A stretch of DNA of 64,000 bases from Pseudoips prasinana (lineage: Eukaryota > Arthropoda > Insecta > Lepidoptera > Nolidae): positions 36,921,251-36,985,250 of the forward strand of contig OX621247.1 in NCBI GenBank assembly GCA_951640165.1, given 5' to 3'. Below the pieces are notes generated by a model. That model was not told where the DNA came from. It was given only the letters and a program-made list of their open reading frames with translations, and made no database searches. Made by a program: the position numbers and the translations under genes. Positions 52,531 through 64,000 of this stretch are shown piece by piece (within the stretch, counting starts at the first letter, position 1; the number at the start of each line of letters is the position of its first letter).

Positions 52531-54660
52531 TTTTTTTTTTTTTTGGTATATATATAAGGAGAGAAAGGGTAACGCGTGTGATACGTCTTCCCTTTCTCAT
52601 TGTTGGTGAGTGAAGGATTGGTGTTGGGTAGGAAGAGAGATACTCTTGTTGTTTTGGATAGGTGGAAATTAGGTAGTTAATATGTATATAGATAAATATA
52701 AGTAGTATGTATGTCAGCGTCTGTCACGAGAATAATTGTTTCCCGAGGCAAACGCTGGCACAAAAGAGCGGTCCACAGCTCGATACTTGGTGTTATTTGT
52801 TGAAGTCTTTGATGTGTCGAACAATGTAGCAAATGTGGTTATGGAAAGTATCGAGTGTGGCCGGATTCTGGATGGCGACGCAGAGGTTGTAGGGGTCGTT
52901 AGAACTGGAAGCCACCAGGTGGTCGTTTCTGGTGGACAAGAATCTGGGGCATGACTGTATCAGATGTTCCAGAGTTTGTGATGACTGATCATCGCATGGG
53001 CAGAGATCAGTGTCGGTGATTTTAAATCGGTGGAGGTATTGTCGGTGAAAGCCATGATTTGATAAAAATTGCGTTATTGGGAAATTTGGCTTGACTAGTT
53101 TAAGGTAAGACTGAAGGTCATCGAATGTAGGAAGTAGAGTTTTTAGGTGGGTGGTAGTAGAGTATAGTTCAGCAAGAGATTGGTGGGCGATTTCGCGGTT
53201 GCGCTGTTTTACATAGCTCATGGGAATGGAGTAGTAGTCTGGGCTGCGGTGCATGGAAGCAGCCGATTTGGCTGCAGAATCTGCCATCTCATTTCCGGAT
53301 AAGCCTATGTGTGATTTTATCCAAGCAAATTTTATGTTTAGTCCGGAAATGAGAGCGTTATGTAGGTGTCGATGAATCCGGACAGCAAATGGATTTCCAC
53401 TGTCAGGATTAGCCAGTTCGGTCAGTCCAGACCTACAATCCGAGAAGATGATGGAGTGTGTGATGTTGTTGCTCAGAAGCCACTGGCAGGCATGTTCGAT
53501 GGCGAACATTTCCGCTTGGTACACTGAGCAACAATCATGCAGTTTTAGCTTTTTAGTTATGGCCTGTTTGCCAGGTTTCAAGATAACAACAGCAGCGCCA
53601 ACCATGTCATCGTGTTTGCTACCATCAGTGTAGCACTCCACGGTGTTATTGTTGTCGCGGATGGATGTGATGTCATCAGTGGAGTAGACTTCGGTGAATT
53701 GAATAGAGATTCTAGAAGAGGGGTGTAAGAGTTCGGAAGGTGGTGAAAGAGTTTCTATAGGAGAGTCGGAGGGAAGAAAGGTGGAGGCTCCCTTTAATTT
53801 GGTATTCTCGTTGTTAGCGCATTCAAGGATTTTAGCAGGAAGAGGTGTAAGGTTAGCTAGACAGATAGAAGTGGGAGTGCTCACAGTTCTGAAGGCCTGA
53901 ATTATTTTGAGAGCGAAGAGTCTCTGGAGTGACAGGAATTTGCTGCTGATGTACTGGTAATTAACAGCGCTGGACCAAATGCTAGCAGCGTAGCAAATGA
54001 TGGGCTGAATGACATGTTCATATATTATCCTAACATTTTCTGGGTGCACTCCCCATGTAGGTCTGATGTAAATGGTAAGTTTTTGCAGCAAGACCTTCGC
54101 TTTTTCAATGATGTAGTCGCAGTGTTTAGTAAATTGAAGTTTGCGATCAATTATAATGCCGAGATATTTGAATTGTCCAACAAATTGGAGAACTTGGTTG
54201 TCAAATGAGATCTTACATTTAGTAGATTTGTTCGTGAAACCCACAATTTGTGTCTTGTCGGGACCGAATGTGAGTTTCACGGACCTACCCCACTCAAGTA
54301 TTTGAGACAACGCGGTGTTGGTGATGTTCTCCAATTTGTTGGCAGTTTTTGAATGGGTAATCAGAAGAACATCATCAGCAAATGCCTGCAGATGACATCC
54401 CGCGGGGAGTTCGACCGTAAGTAGCTGATCAAGTAGGATGTTCCATAGCGATGGGCCGCAGACGGAGCCCTGGATGCAACCCATCGTCATGGACTTGCTG
54501 ACTTCACAGTCCGAAAAGCCGAGTCTAACCATGCGATCGTCAATGTAACTGAGTAATGTGTTATAGATGTTTTGGGGGCACTTAACTTGTCTCAGACTGT
54601 GGAAAATGGCGGGCCACCAGGCATGATCAAAGGCAGCCTTTATATCCAAAGAAGTGGCGA
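52531..54660 (-). mobile_element. Element Q: 5'-truncated TRAS-oriented non-LTR retrotransposon
   Basis: Read on the minus strand it ends in a run of about 14 A joined to ACCTAACC, opposite to the SART-like elements. It is 5'-truncated at the RT motif A and runs straight into the terminal array. The 3' UTR (52545-52792) is AT-rich with TATATATATA near the end. Base composition is far less GC-rich than families 1-3, so it has a different origin. The orientation is that of TRAS elements, but the RNase H domain makes exact clade placement open (R1/LOA/I-like). Confidence 0.85.
52793..54658 (-). pseudogene. ORF2 remnant of Q: reverse transcriptase plus RNase H
   Basis: About 621 in-frame codons starting at A-T-S-L-D-I-K-A-A-F-D-H-A-W-W, which is RT motif A itself, so fingers and endonuclease are lost. 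GCIQGSVCGPSLWN and FADD (about residues 90-93 from the first ATG-equivalent) mark the RT palm. RNase H follows: YTDGSKHDD (D near 342), AEMFAIEHA, FSDCRSGL and WIKSHIGLSGNEMADSAA (D near 457), with all four acidic sites present. The end has CPCDDQSSQTLEHLIQSC, a zinc-like motif. No stop interrupts the frame. It cannot act without its 5' part. Confidence 0.85.
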
Positions 54661-57600
54661 GGTTAGGTTAGGTTAGGTTAGGTTAGGTTAGGTTAGGTTA
54701 GGTTAGGTTAGGTTAGGTTAGGTTAGGTTAGGTTAGGTTAGGTTAGGTTAGGTTAGGTTAGGTTAGGTTAGGTTAGGTTAGGTTAGGTTAGGTTAGGTTA
54801 GGTTAGGTTAGGTTAGGTTAGGTTAGGTTAGGTTAGGTTAGGTTAGGTTAGGTTAGGTTAGGTTAGGTTAGGTTAGGTTAGGTTAGGTTAGGTTAGGTTA
54901 GGTTAGGTTAGGTTAGGTTAGGTTAGGTTAGGTTAGGTTAGGTTAGGTTAGGTTAGGTTAGGTTAGGTTAGGTTAGGTTAGGTTAGGTTAGGTTAGGTTA
55001 GGTTAGGTTAGGTTAGGTTAGGTTAGGTTAGGTTAGGTTAGGTTAGGTTAGGTTAGGTTAGGTTAGGTTAGGTTAGGTTAGGTTAGGTTAGGTTAGGTTA
55101 GGTTAGGTTAGGTTAGGTTAGGTTAGGTTAGGTTAGGTTAGGTTAGGTTAGGTTAGGTTAGGTTAGGTTAGGTTAGGTTAGGTTAGGTTAGGTTAGGTTA
55201 GGTTAGGTTAGGTTAGGTTAGGTTAGGTTAGGTTAGGTTAGGTTAGGTTAGGTTAGGTTAGGTTAGGTTAGGTTAGGTTAGGTTAGGTTAGGTTAGGTTA
55301 GGTTAGGTTAGGTTAGGTTAGGTTAGGTTAGGTTAGGTTAGGTTAGGTTAGGTTAGGTTAGGTTAGGTTAGGTTAGGTTAGGTTAGGTTAGGTTAGGTTA
55401 GGTTAGGTTAGGTTAGGTTAGGTTAGGTTAGGTTAGGTTAGGTTAGGTTAGGTTAGGTTAGGTTAGGTTAGGTTAGGTTAGGTTAGGTTAGGTTAGGTTA
55501 GGTTAGGTTAGGTTAGGTTAGGTTAGGTTAGGTTAGGTTAGGTTAGGTTAGGTTAGGTTAGGTTAGGTTAGGTTAGGTTAGGTTAGGTTAGGTTAGGTTA
55601 GGTTAGGTTAGGTTAGGTTAGGTTAGGTTAGGTTAGGTTAGGTTAGGTTAGGTTAGGTTAGGTTAGGTTAGGTTAGGTTAGGTTAGGTTAGGTTAGGTTA
55701 GGTTAGGTTAGGTTAGGTTAGGTTAGGTTAGGTTAGGTTAGGTTAGGTTAGGTTAGGTTAGGTTAGGTTAGGTTAGGTTAGGTTAGGTTAGGTTAGGTTA
55801 GGTTAGGTTAGGTTAGGTTAGGTTAGGTTAGGTTAGGTTAGGTTAGGTTAGGTTAGGTTAGGTTAGGTTAGGTTAGGTTAGGTTAGGTTAGGTTAGGTTA
55901 GGTTAGGTTAGGTTAGGTTAGGTTAGGTTAGGTTAGGTTAGGTTAGGTTAGGTTAGGTTAGGTTAGGTTAGGTTAGGTTAGGTTAGGTTAGGTTAGGTTA
56001 GGTTAGGTTAGGTTAGGTTAGGTTAGGTTAGGTTAGGTTAGGTTAGGTTAGGTTAGGTTAGGTTAGGTTAGGTTAGGTTAGGTTAGGTTAGGTTAGGTTA
56101 GGTTAGGTTAGGTTAGGTTAGGTTAGGTTAGGTTAGGTTAGGTTAGGTTAGGTTAGGTTAGGTTAGGTTAGGTTAGGTTAGGTTAGGTTAGGTTAGGTTA
56201 GGTTAGGTTAGGTTAGGTTAGGTTAGGTTAGGTTAGGTTAGGTTAGGTTAGGTTAGGTTAGGTTAGGTTAGGTTAGGTTAGGTTAGGTTAGGTTAGGTTA
56301 GGTTAGGTTAGGTTAGGTTAGGTTAGGTTAGGTTAGGTTAGGTTAGGTTAGGTTAGGTTAGGTTAGGTTAGGTTAGGTTAGGTTAGGTTAGGTTAGGTTA
56401 GGTTAGGTTAGGTTAGGTTAGGTTAGGTTAGGTTAGGTTAGGTTAGGTTAGGTTAGGTTAGGTTAGGTTAGGTTAGGTTAGGTTAGGTTAGGTTAGGTTA
56501 GGTTAGGTTAGGTTAGGTTAGGTTAGGTTAGGTTAGGTTAGGTTAGGTTAGGTTAGGTTAGGTTAGGTTAGGTTAGGTTAGGTTAGGTTAGGTTAGGTTA
56601 GGTTAGGTTAGGTTAGGTTAGGTTAGGTTAGGTTAGGTTAGGTTAGGTTAGGTTAGGTTAGGTTAGGTTAGGTTAGGTTAGGTTAGGTTAGGTTAGGTTA
56701 GGTTAGGTTAGGTTAGGTTAGGTTAGGTTAGGTTAGGTTAGGTTAGGTTAGGTTAGGTTAGGTTAGGTTAGGTTAGGTTAGGTTAGGTTAGGTTAGGTTA
56801 GGTTAGGTTAGGTTAGGTTAGGTTAGGTTAGGTTAGGTTAGGTTAGGTTAGGTTAGGTTAGGTTAGGTTAGGTTAGGTTAGGTTAGGTTAGGTTAGGTTA
56901 GGTTAGGTTAGGTTAGGTTAGGTTAGGTTAGGTTAGGTTAGGTTAGGTTAGGTTAGGTTAGGTTAGGTTAGGTTAGGTTAGGTTAGGTTAGGTTAGGTTA
57001 GGTTAGGTTAGGTTAGGTTAGGTTAGGTTAGGTTAGGTTAGGTTAGGTTAGGTTAGGTTAGGTTAGGTTAGGTTAGGTTAGGTTAGGTTAGGTTAGGTTA
57101 GGTTAGGTTAGGTTAGGTTAGGTTAGGTTAGGTTAGGTTAGGTTAGGTTAGGTTAGGTTAGGTTAGGTTAGGTTAGGTTAGGTTAGGTTAGGTTAGGTTA
57201 GGTTAGGTTAGGTTAGGTTAGGTTAGGTTAGGTTAGGTTAGGTTAGGTTAGGTTAGGTTAGGTTAGGTTAGGTTAGGTTAGGTTAGGTTAGGTTAGGTTA
57301 GGTTAGGTTAGGTTAGGTTAGGTTAGGTTAGGTTAGGTTAGGTTAGGTTAGGTTAGGTTAGGTTAGGTTAGGTTAGGTTAGGTTAGGTTAGGTTAGGTTA
57401 GGTTAGGTTAGGTTAGGTTAGGTTAGGTTAGGTTAGGTTAGGTTAGGTTAGGTTAGGTTAGGTTAGGTTAGGTTAGGTTAGGTTAGGTTAGGTTAGGTTA
57501 GGTTAGGTTAGGTTAGGTTAGGTTAGGTTAGGTTAGGTTAGGTTAGGTTAGGTTAGGTTAGGTTAGGTTAGGTTAGGTTAGGTTAGGTTAGGTTAGGTTA

Positions 57601-60600
57601 GGTTAGGTTAGGTTAGGTTAGGTTAGGTTAGGTTAGGTTAGGTTAGGTTAGGTTAGGTTAGGTTAGGTTAGGTTAGGTTAGGTTAGGTTAGGTTAGGTTA
57701 GGTTAGGTTAGGTTAGGTTAGGTTAGGTTAGGTTAGGTTAGGTTAGGTTAGGTTAGGTTAGGTTAGGTTAGGTTAGGTTAGGTTAGGTTAGGTTAGGTTA
57801 GGTTAGGTTAGGTTAGGTTAGGTTAGGTTAGGTTAGGTTAGGTTAGGTTAGGTTAGGTTAGGTTAGGTTAGGTTAGGTTAGGTTAGGTTAGGTTAGGTTA
57901 GGTTAGGTTAGGTTAGGTTAGGTTAGGTTAGGTTAGGTTAGGTTAGGTTAGGTTAGGTTAGGTTAGGTTAGGTTAGGTTAGGTTAGGTTAGGTTAGGTTA
58001 GGTTAGGTTAGGTTAGGTTAGGTTAGGTTAGGTTAGGTTAGGTTAGGTTAGGTTAGGTTAGGTTAGGTTAGGTTAGGTTAGGTTAGGTTAGGTTAGGTTA
58101 GGTTAGGTTAGGTTAGGTTAGGTTAGGTTAGGTTAGGTTAGGTTAGGTTAGGTTAGGTTAGGTTAGGTTAGGTTAGGTTAGGTTAGGTTAGGTTAGGTTA
58201 GGTTAGGTTAGGTTAGGTTAGGTTAGGTTAGGTTAGGTTAGGTTAGGTTAGGTTAGGTTAGGTTAGGTTAGGTTAGGTTAGGTTAGGTTAGGTTAGGTTA
58301 GGTTAGGTTAGGTTAGGTTAGGTTAGGTTAGGTTAGGTTAGGTTAGGTTAGGTTAGGTTAGGTTAGGTTAGGTTAGGTTAGGTTAGGTTAGGTTAGGTTA
58401 GGTTAGGTTAGGTTAGGTTAGGTTAGGTTAGGTTAGGTTAGGTTAGGTTAGGTTAGGTTAGGTTAGGTTAGGTTAGGTTAGGTTAGGTTAGGTTAGGTTA
58501 GGTTAGGTTAGGTTAGGTTAGGTTAGGTTAGGTTAGGTTAGGTTAGGTTAGGTTAGGTTAGGTTAGGTTAGGTTAGGTTAGGTTAGGTTAGGTTAGGTTA
58601 GGTTAGGTTAGGTTAGGTTAGGTTAGGTTAGGTTAGGTTAGGTTAGGTTAGGTTAGGTTAGGTTAGGTTAGGTTAGGTTAGGTTAGGTTAGGTTAGGTTA
58701 GGTTAGGTTAGGTTAGGTTAGGTTAGGTTAGGTTAGGTTAGGTTAGGTTAGGTTAGGTTAGGTTAGGTTAGGTTAGGTTAGGTTAGGTTAGGTTAGGTTA
58801 GGTTAGGTTAGGTTAGGTTAGGTTAGGTTAGGTTAGGTTAGGTTAGGTTAGGTTAGGTTAGGTTAGGTTAGGTTAGGTTAGGTTAGGTTAGGTTAGGTTA
58901 GGTTAGGTTAGGTTAGGTTAGGTTAGGTTAGGTTAGGTTAGGTTAGGTTAGGTTAGGTTAGGTTAGGTTAGGTTAGGTTAGGTTAGGTTAGGTTAGGTTA
59001 GGTTAGGTTAGGTTAGGTTAGGTTAGGTTAGGTTAGGTTAGGTTAGGTTAGGTTAGGTTAGGTTAGGTTAGGTTAGGTTAGGTTAGGTTAGGTTAGGTTA
59101 GGTTAGGTTAGGTTAGGTTAGGTTAGGTTAGGTTAGGTTAGGTTAGGTTAGGTTAGGTTAGGTTAGGTTAGGTTAGGTTAGGTTAGGTTAGGTTAGGTTA
59201 GGTTAGGTTAGGTTAGGTTAGGTTAGGTTAGGTTAGGTTAGGTTAGGTTAGGTTAGGTTAGGTTAGGTTAGGTTAGGTTAGGTTAGGTTAGGTTAGGTTA
59301 GGTTAGGTTAGGTTAGGTTAGGTTAGGTTAGGTTAGGTTAGGTTAGGTTAGGTTAGGTTAGGTTAGGTTAGGTTAGGTTAGGTTAGGTTAGGTTAGGTTA
59401 GGTTAGGTTAGGTTAGGTTAGGTTAGGTTAGGTTAGGTTAGGTTAGGTTAGGTTAGGTTAGGTTAGGTTAGGTTAGGTTAGGTTAGGTTAGGTTAGGTTA
59501 GGTTAGGTTAGGTTAGGTTAGGTTAGGTTAGGTTAGGTTAGGTTAGGTTAGGTTAGGTTAGGTTAGGTTAGGTTAGGTTAGGTTAGGTTAGGTTAGGTTA
59601 GGTTAGGTTAGGTTAGGTTAGGTTAGGTTAGGTTAGGTTAGGTTAGGTTAGGTTAGGTTAGGTTAGGTTAGGTTAGGTTAGGTTAGGTTAGGTTAGGTTA
59701 GGTTAGGTTAGGTTAGGTTAGGTTAGGTTAGGTTAGGTTAGGTTAGGTTAGGTTAGGTTAGGTTAGGTTAGGTTAGGTTAGGTTAGGTTAGGTTAGGTTA
59801 GGTTAGGTTAGGTTAGGTTAGGTTAGGTTAGGTTAGGTTAGGTTAGGTTAGGTTAGGTTAGGTTAGGTTAGGTTAGGTTAGGTTAGGTTAGGTTAGGTTA
59901 GGTTAGGTTAGGTTAGGTTAGGTTAGGTTAGGTTAGGTTAGGTTAGGTTAGGTTAGGTTAGGTTAGGTTAGGTTAGGTTAGGTTAGGTTAGGTTAGGTTA
60001 GGTTAGGTTAGGTTAGGTTAGGTTAGGTTAGGTTAGGTTAGGTTAGGTTAGGTTAGGTTAGGTTAGGTTAGGTTAGGTTAGGTTAGGTTAGGTTAGGTTA
60101 GGTTAGGTTAGGTTAGGTTAGGTTAGGTTAGGTTAGGTTAGGTTAGGTTAGGTTAGGTTAGGTTAGGTTAGGTTAGGTTAGGTTAGGTTAGGTTAGGTTA
60201 GGTTAGGTTAGGTTAGGTTAGGTTAGGTTAGGTTAGGTTAGGTTAGGTTAGGTTAGGTTAGGTTAGGTTAGGTTAGGTTAGGTTAGGTTAGGTTAGGTTA
60301 GGTTAGGTTAGGTTAGGTTAGGTTAGGTTAGGTTAGGTTAGGTTAGGTTAGGTTAGGTTAGGTTAGGTTAGGTTAGGTTAGGTTAGGTTAGGTTAGGTTA
60401 GGTTAGGTTAGGTTAGGTTAGGTTAGGTTAGGTTAGGTTAGGTTAGGTTAGGTTAGGTTAGGTTAGGTTAGGTTAGGTTAGGTTAGGTTAGGTTAGGTTA
60501 GGTTAGGTTAGGTTAGGTTAGGTTAGGTTAGGTTAGGTTAGGTTAGGTTAGGTTAGGTTAGGTTAGGTTAGGTTAGGTTAGGTTAGGTTAGGTTAGGTTA

Positions 60601-63600
60601 GGTTAGGTTAGGTTAGGTTAGGTTAGGTTAGGTTAGGTTAGGTTAGGTTAGGTTAGGTTAGGTTAGGTTAGGTTAGGTTAGGTTAGGTTAGGTTAGGTTA
60701 GGTTAGGTTAGGTTAGGTTAGGTTAGGTTAGGTTAGGTTAGGTTAGGTTAGGTTAGGTTAGGTTAGGTTAGGTTAGGTTAGGTTAGGTTAGGTTAGGTTA
60801 GGTTAGGTTAGGTTAGGTTAGGTTAGGTTAGGTTAGGTTAGGTTAGGTTAGGTTAGGTTAGGTTAGGTTAGGTTAGGTTAGGTTAGGTTAGGTTAGGTTA
60901 GGTTAGGTTAGGTTAGGTTAGGTTAGGTTAGGTTAGGTTAGGTTAGGTTAGGTTAGGTTAGGTTAGGTTAGGTTAGGTTAGGTTAGGTTAGGTTAGGTTA
61001 GGTTAGGTTAGGTTAGGTTAGGTTAGGTTAGGTTAGGTTAGGTTAGGTTAGGTTAGGTTAGGTTAGGTTAGGTTAGGTTAGGTTAGGTTAGGTTAGGTTA
61101 GGTTAGGTTAGGTTAGGTTAGGTTAGGTTAGGTTAGGTTAGGTTAGGTTAGGTTAGGTTAGGTTAGGTTAGGTTAGGTTAGGTTAGGTTAGGTTAGGTTA
61201 GGTTAGGTTAGGTTAGGTTAGGTTAGGTTAGGTTAGGTTAGGTTAGGTTAGGTTAGGTTAGGTTAGGTTAGGTTAGGTTAGGTTAGGTTAGGTTAGGTTA
61301 GGTTAGGTTAGGTTAGGTTAGGTTAGGTTAGGTTAGGTTAGGTTAGGTTAGGTTAGGTTAGGTTAGGTTAGGTTAGGTTAGGTTAGGTTAGGTTAGGTTA
61401 GGTTAGGTTAGGTTAGGTTAGGTTAGGTTAGGTTAGGTTAGGTTAGGTTAGGTTAGGTTAGGTTAGGTTAGGTTAGGTTAGGTTAGGTTAGGTTAGGTTA
61501 GGTTAGGTTAGGTTAGGTTAGGTTAGGTTAGGTTAGGTTAGGTTAGGTTAGGTTAGGTTAGGTTAGGTTAGGTTAGGTTAGGTTAGGTTAGGTTAGGTTA
61601 GGTTAGGTTAGGTTAGGTTAGGTTAGGTTAGGTTAGGTTAGGTTAGGTTAGGTTAGGTTAGGTTAGGTTAGGTTAGGTTAGGTTAGGTTAGGTTAGGTTA
61701 GGTTAGGTTAGGTTAGGTTAGGTTAGGTTAGGTTAGGTTAGGTTAGGTTAGGTTAGGTTAGGTTAGGTTAGGTTAGGTTAGGTTAGGTTAGGTTAGGTTA
61801 GGTTAGGTTAGGTTAGGTTAGGTTAGGTTAGGTTAGGTTAGGTTAGGTTAGGTTAGGTTAGGTTAGGTTAGGTTAGGTTAGGTTAGGTTAGGTTAGGTTA
61901 GGTTAGGTTAGGTTAGGTTAGGTTAGGTTAGGTTAGGTTAGGTTAGGTTAGGTTAGGTTAGGTTAGGTTAGGTTAGGTTAGGTTAGGTTAGGTTAGGTTA
62001 GGTTAGGTTAGGTTAGGTTAGGTTAGGTTAGGTTAGGTTAGGTTAGGTTAGAGGTTAGGTTAGGTTAGGTTAGGTTAGGTTAGGTTAGGTTAGGTTAGGT
62101 TAGGTTAGGTTAGGTTAGGTTAGGTTAGGTTAGGTTAGGTTAGGTTAGGTTAGGTTAGGTTAGGTTAGGTTAGGTTAGGTTAGGTTAGGTTAGGTTAGGT
62201 TAGGTTAGGTTAGGTTAGGTTAGGTTAGGTTAGGTTAGGTTAGGTTAGGTTAGGTTAGGTTAGGTTAGGTTAGGTTAGGTTAGGTTAGGTTAGGTTAGGT
62301 TAGGTTAGGTTAGGTTAGGTTAGGTTAGGTTAGGTTAGGTTAGGTTAGGTTAGGTTAGGTTAGGTTAGGTTAGGTTAGGTTAGGTTAGGTTAGGTTAGGT
62401 TAGGTTAGGTTAGGTTAGGTTAGGTTAGGTTAGGTTAGGTTAGGTTAGGTTAGGTTAGGTTAGGTTAGGTTAGGTTAGGTTAGGTTAGGTTAGGTTAGGT
62501 TAGGTTAGGTTAGGTTAGGTTAGGTTAGGTTAGGTTAGGTTAGGTTAGGTTAGGTTAGGTTAGGTTAGGTTAGGTTAGGTTAGGTTAGGTTAGGTTAGGT
62601 TAGGTTAGGTTAGGTTAGGTTAGGTTAGGTTAGGTTAGGTTAGGTTAGGTTAGGTTAGGTTAGGTTAGGTTAGGTTAGGTTAGGTTAGGTTAGGTTAGGT
62701 TAGGTTAGGTTAGGTTAGGTTAGGTTAGGTTAGGTTAGGTTAGGTTAGGTTAGGTTAGGTTAGGTTAGGTTAGGTTAGGTTAGGTTAGGTTAGGTTAGGT
62801 TAGGTTAGGTTAGGTTAGGTTAGGTTAGGTTAGGTTAGGTTAGGTTAGGTTAGGTTAGGTTAGGTTAGGTTAGGTTAGGTTAGGTTAGGTTAGGTTAGGT
62901 TAGGTTAGGTTAGGTTAGGTTAGGTTAGGTTAGGTTAGGTTAGGTTAGGTTAGGTTAGGTTAGGTTAGGTTAGGTTAGGTTAGGTTAGGTTAGGTTAGGT
63001 TAGGTTAGGTTAGGTTAGGTTAGGTTAGGTTAGGTTAGGTTAGGTTAGGTTAGGTTAGGTTAGGTTAGGTTAGGTTAGGTTAGGTTAGGTTAGGTTAGGT
63101 TAGGTTAGGTTAGGTTAGGTTAGGTTAGGTTAGGTTAGGTTAGGTTAGGTTAGGTTAGGTTAGGTTAGGTTAGGTTAGGTTAGGTTAGGTTAGGTTAGGT
63201 TAGGTTAGGTTAGGTTAGGTTAGGTTAGGTTAGGTTAGGTTAGGTTAGGTTAGGTTAGGTTAGGTTAGGTTAGGTTAGGTTAGGTTAGGTTAGGTTAGGT
63301 TAGGTTAGGTTAGGTTAGGTTAGGTTAGGTTAGGTTAGGTTAGGTTAGGTTAGGTTAGGTTAGGTTAGGTTAGGTTAGGTTAGGTTAGGTTAGGTTAGGT
63401 TAGGTTAGGTTAGGTTAGGTTAGGTTAGGTTAGGTTAGGTTAGGTTAGGTTAGGTTAGGTTAGGTTAGGTTAGGTTAGGTTAGGTTAGGTTAGGTTAGGT
63501 TAGGTTAGGTTAGGTTAGGTTAGGTTAGGTTAGGTTAGGTTAGGTTAGGTTAGGTTAGGTTAGGTTAGGTTAGGTTAGGTTAGGTTAGGTTAGGTTAGGT

Positions 63601-64000
63601 TAGGTTAGGTTAGGTTAGGTTAGGTTAGGTTAGGTTAGGTTAGGTTAGGTTAGGTTAGGTTAGGTTAGGTTAGGTTAGGTTAGGTTAGGTTAGGTTAGGT
63701 TAGGTTAGGTTAGGTTAGGTTAGGTTAGGTTAGGTTAGGTTAGGTTAGGTTAGGTTAGGTTAGGTTAGGTTAGGTTAGGTTAGGTTAGGTTAGGTTAGGT
63801 TAGGTTAGGTTAGGTTAGGTTAGGTTAGGTTAGGTTAGGTTAGGTTAGGTTAGGTTAGGTTAGGTTAGGTTAGGTTAGGTTAGGTTAGGTTAGGTTAGGT
63901 TAGGTTAGGTTAGGTTAGGTTAGGTTAGGTTAGGTTAGGTTAGGTTAGGTTAGGTTAGGTTAGGTTAGGTTAGGTTAGGTTAGGTTAGGTTAGGTTAGGT
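54661..64000 (+). repeat. Terminal telomeric (TTAGG)n array, 9.3 kb
   Basis: About 1,868 tandem TTAGG units running to the window end with no retroelement. Only one deviation was noticed, TTAGAGG at 62048-62054, a two-base insertion after which the phase shifts. TTAGG is the ancestral arthropod telomere repeat. Because the G-rich strand reads toward the right, this is the distal end. Whether the array ends here or continues beyond the window cannot be seen. Confidence 0.97.

Noticed and set aside
52545..52792. TATATATATA near 52550 as a promoter TATA box on the + strand
   Set aside because: It lies in the 3' UTR of the minus-strand element next to its poly(A) and precedes no supported + strand gene.

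Overview
The window is the end of an insect-type chromosome. It has about 54.7 kb of telomere-targeted non-LTR retrotransposons on the left and about 9.3 kb of almost perfect (TTAGG)n on the right. The + strand is the TTAGG (G-rich) strand, so the physical chromosome end lies to the right. TTAGG repeats together with R1-clade elements inserted in both orientations point to an arthropod, most likely an insect. The sequence does not settle which order. No host gene, rRNA, tRNA or CRISPR array was seen.

Layout. Seventeen elements, lettered A to Q from left to right, are separated by only 9 to 88 nt of (TTAGG)n. Fourteen (A-L, N, O) belong to one GC-rich SART-like family, called family 1 here. 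Seven of these are full length (F, G, H, I, K, N, O; 5.77-5.85 kb), each with a structured 5' UTR, ORF1, ORF2, 3' UTR and poly(A). A is cut by the window edge. B, C, D, E, J and L are 5'-truncated. M (38249-39716) and P (51458-52442) are 5'-truncated remnants of two further SART-like families. All sixteen lie on the + strand with poly(A) running into GGTTAGG. Q (52531-54660) is the only minus-strand element. It is AT-richer, TRAS-oriented and encodes RT, RNase H and a terminal zinc-finger-like motif. Pure TTAGG array follows.

How the genes work. ORF1 is a gag-like RNA-binding protein with an N-terminal KGPSQGQP repeat, a coiled coil, Lys-Gly tracts and three zinc knuckles. ORF2 carries an APE-type endonuclease, a reverse transcriptase and a C-terminal CCHC. 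In all seven full copies the ORF1 stop and ORF2 start overlap as TAATG, the arrangement known for UAAUG translational coupling in Bombyx SART1. Both ORFs are open in all seven copies, so the family is probably young and possibly active.

The most notable signals are RNA-level. Compensatory changes preserve a hairpin just before the ORF1 start, two hairpins inside the ORF2 coding region, and a three-hairpin module in the 3' UTR that is shared by three diverged families. The array also records recombination. B is a precise chimera of A and C, as expected from unequal exchange. E carries a 3' UTR segment identical to family 2. A and O look identical over about 3.4 kb although they lie 48 kb apart. 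All comparisons were made by eye and need a computed alignment.
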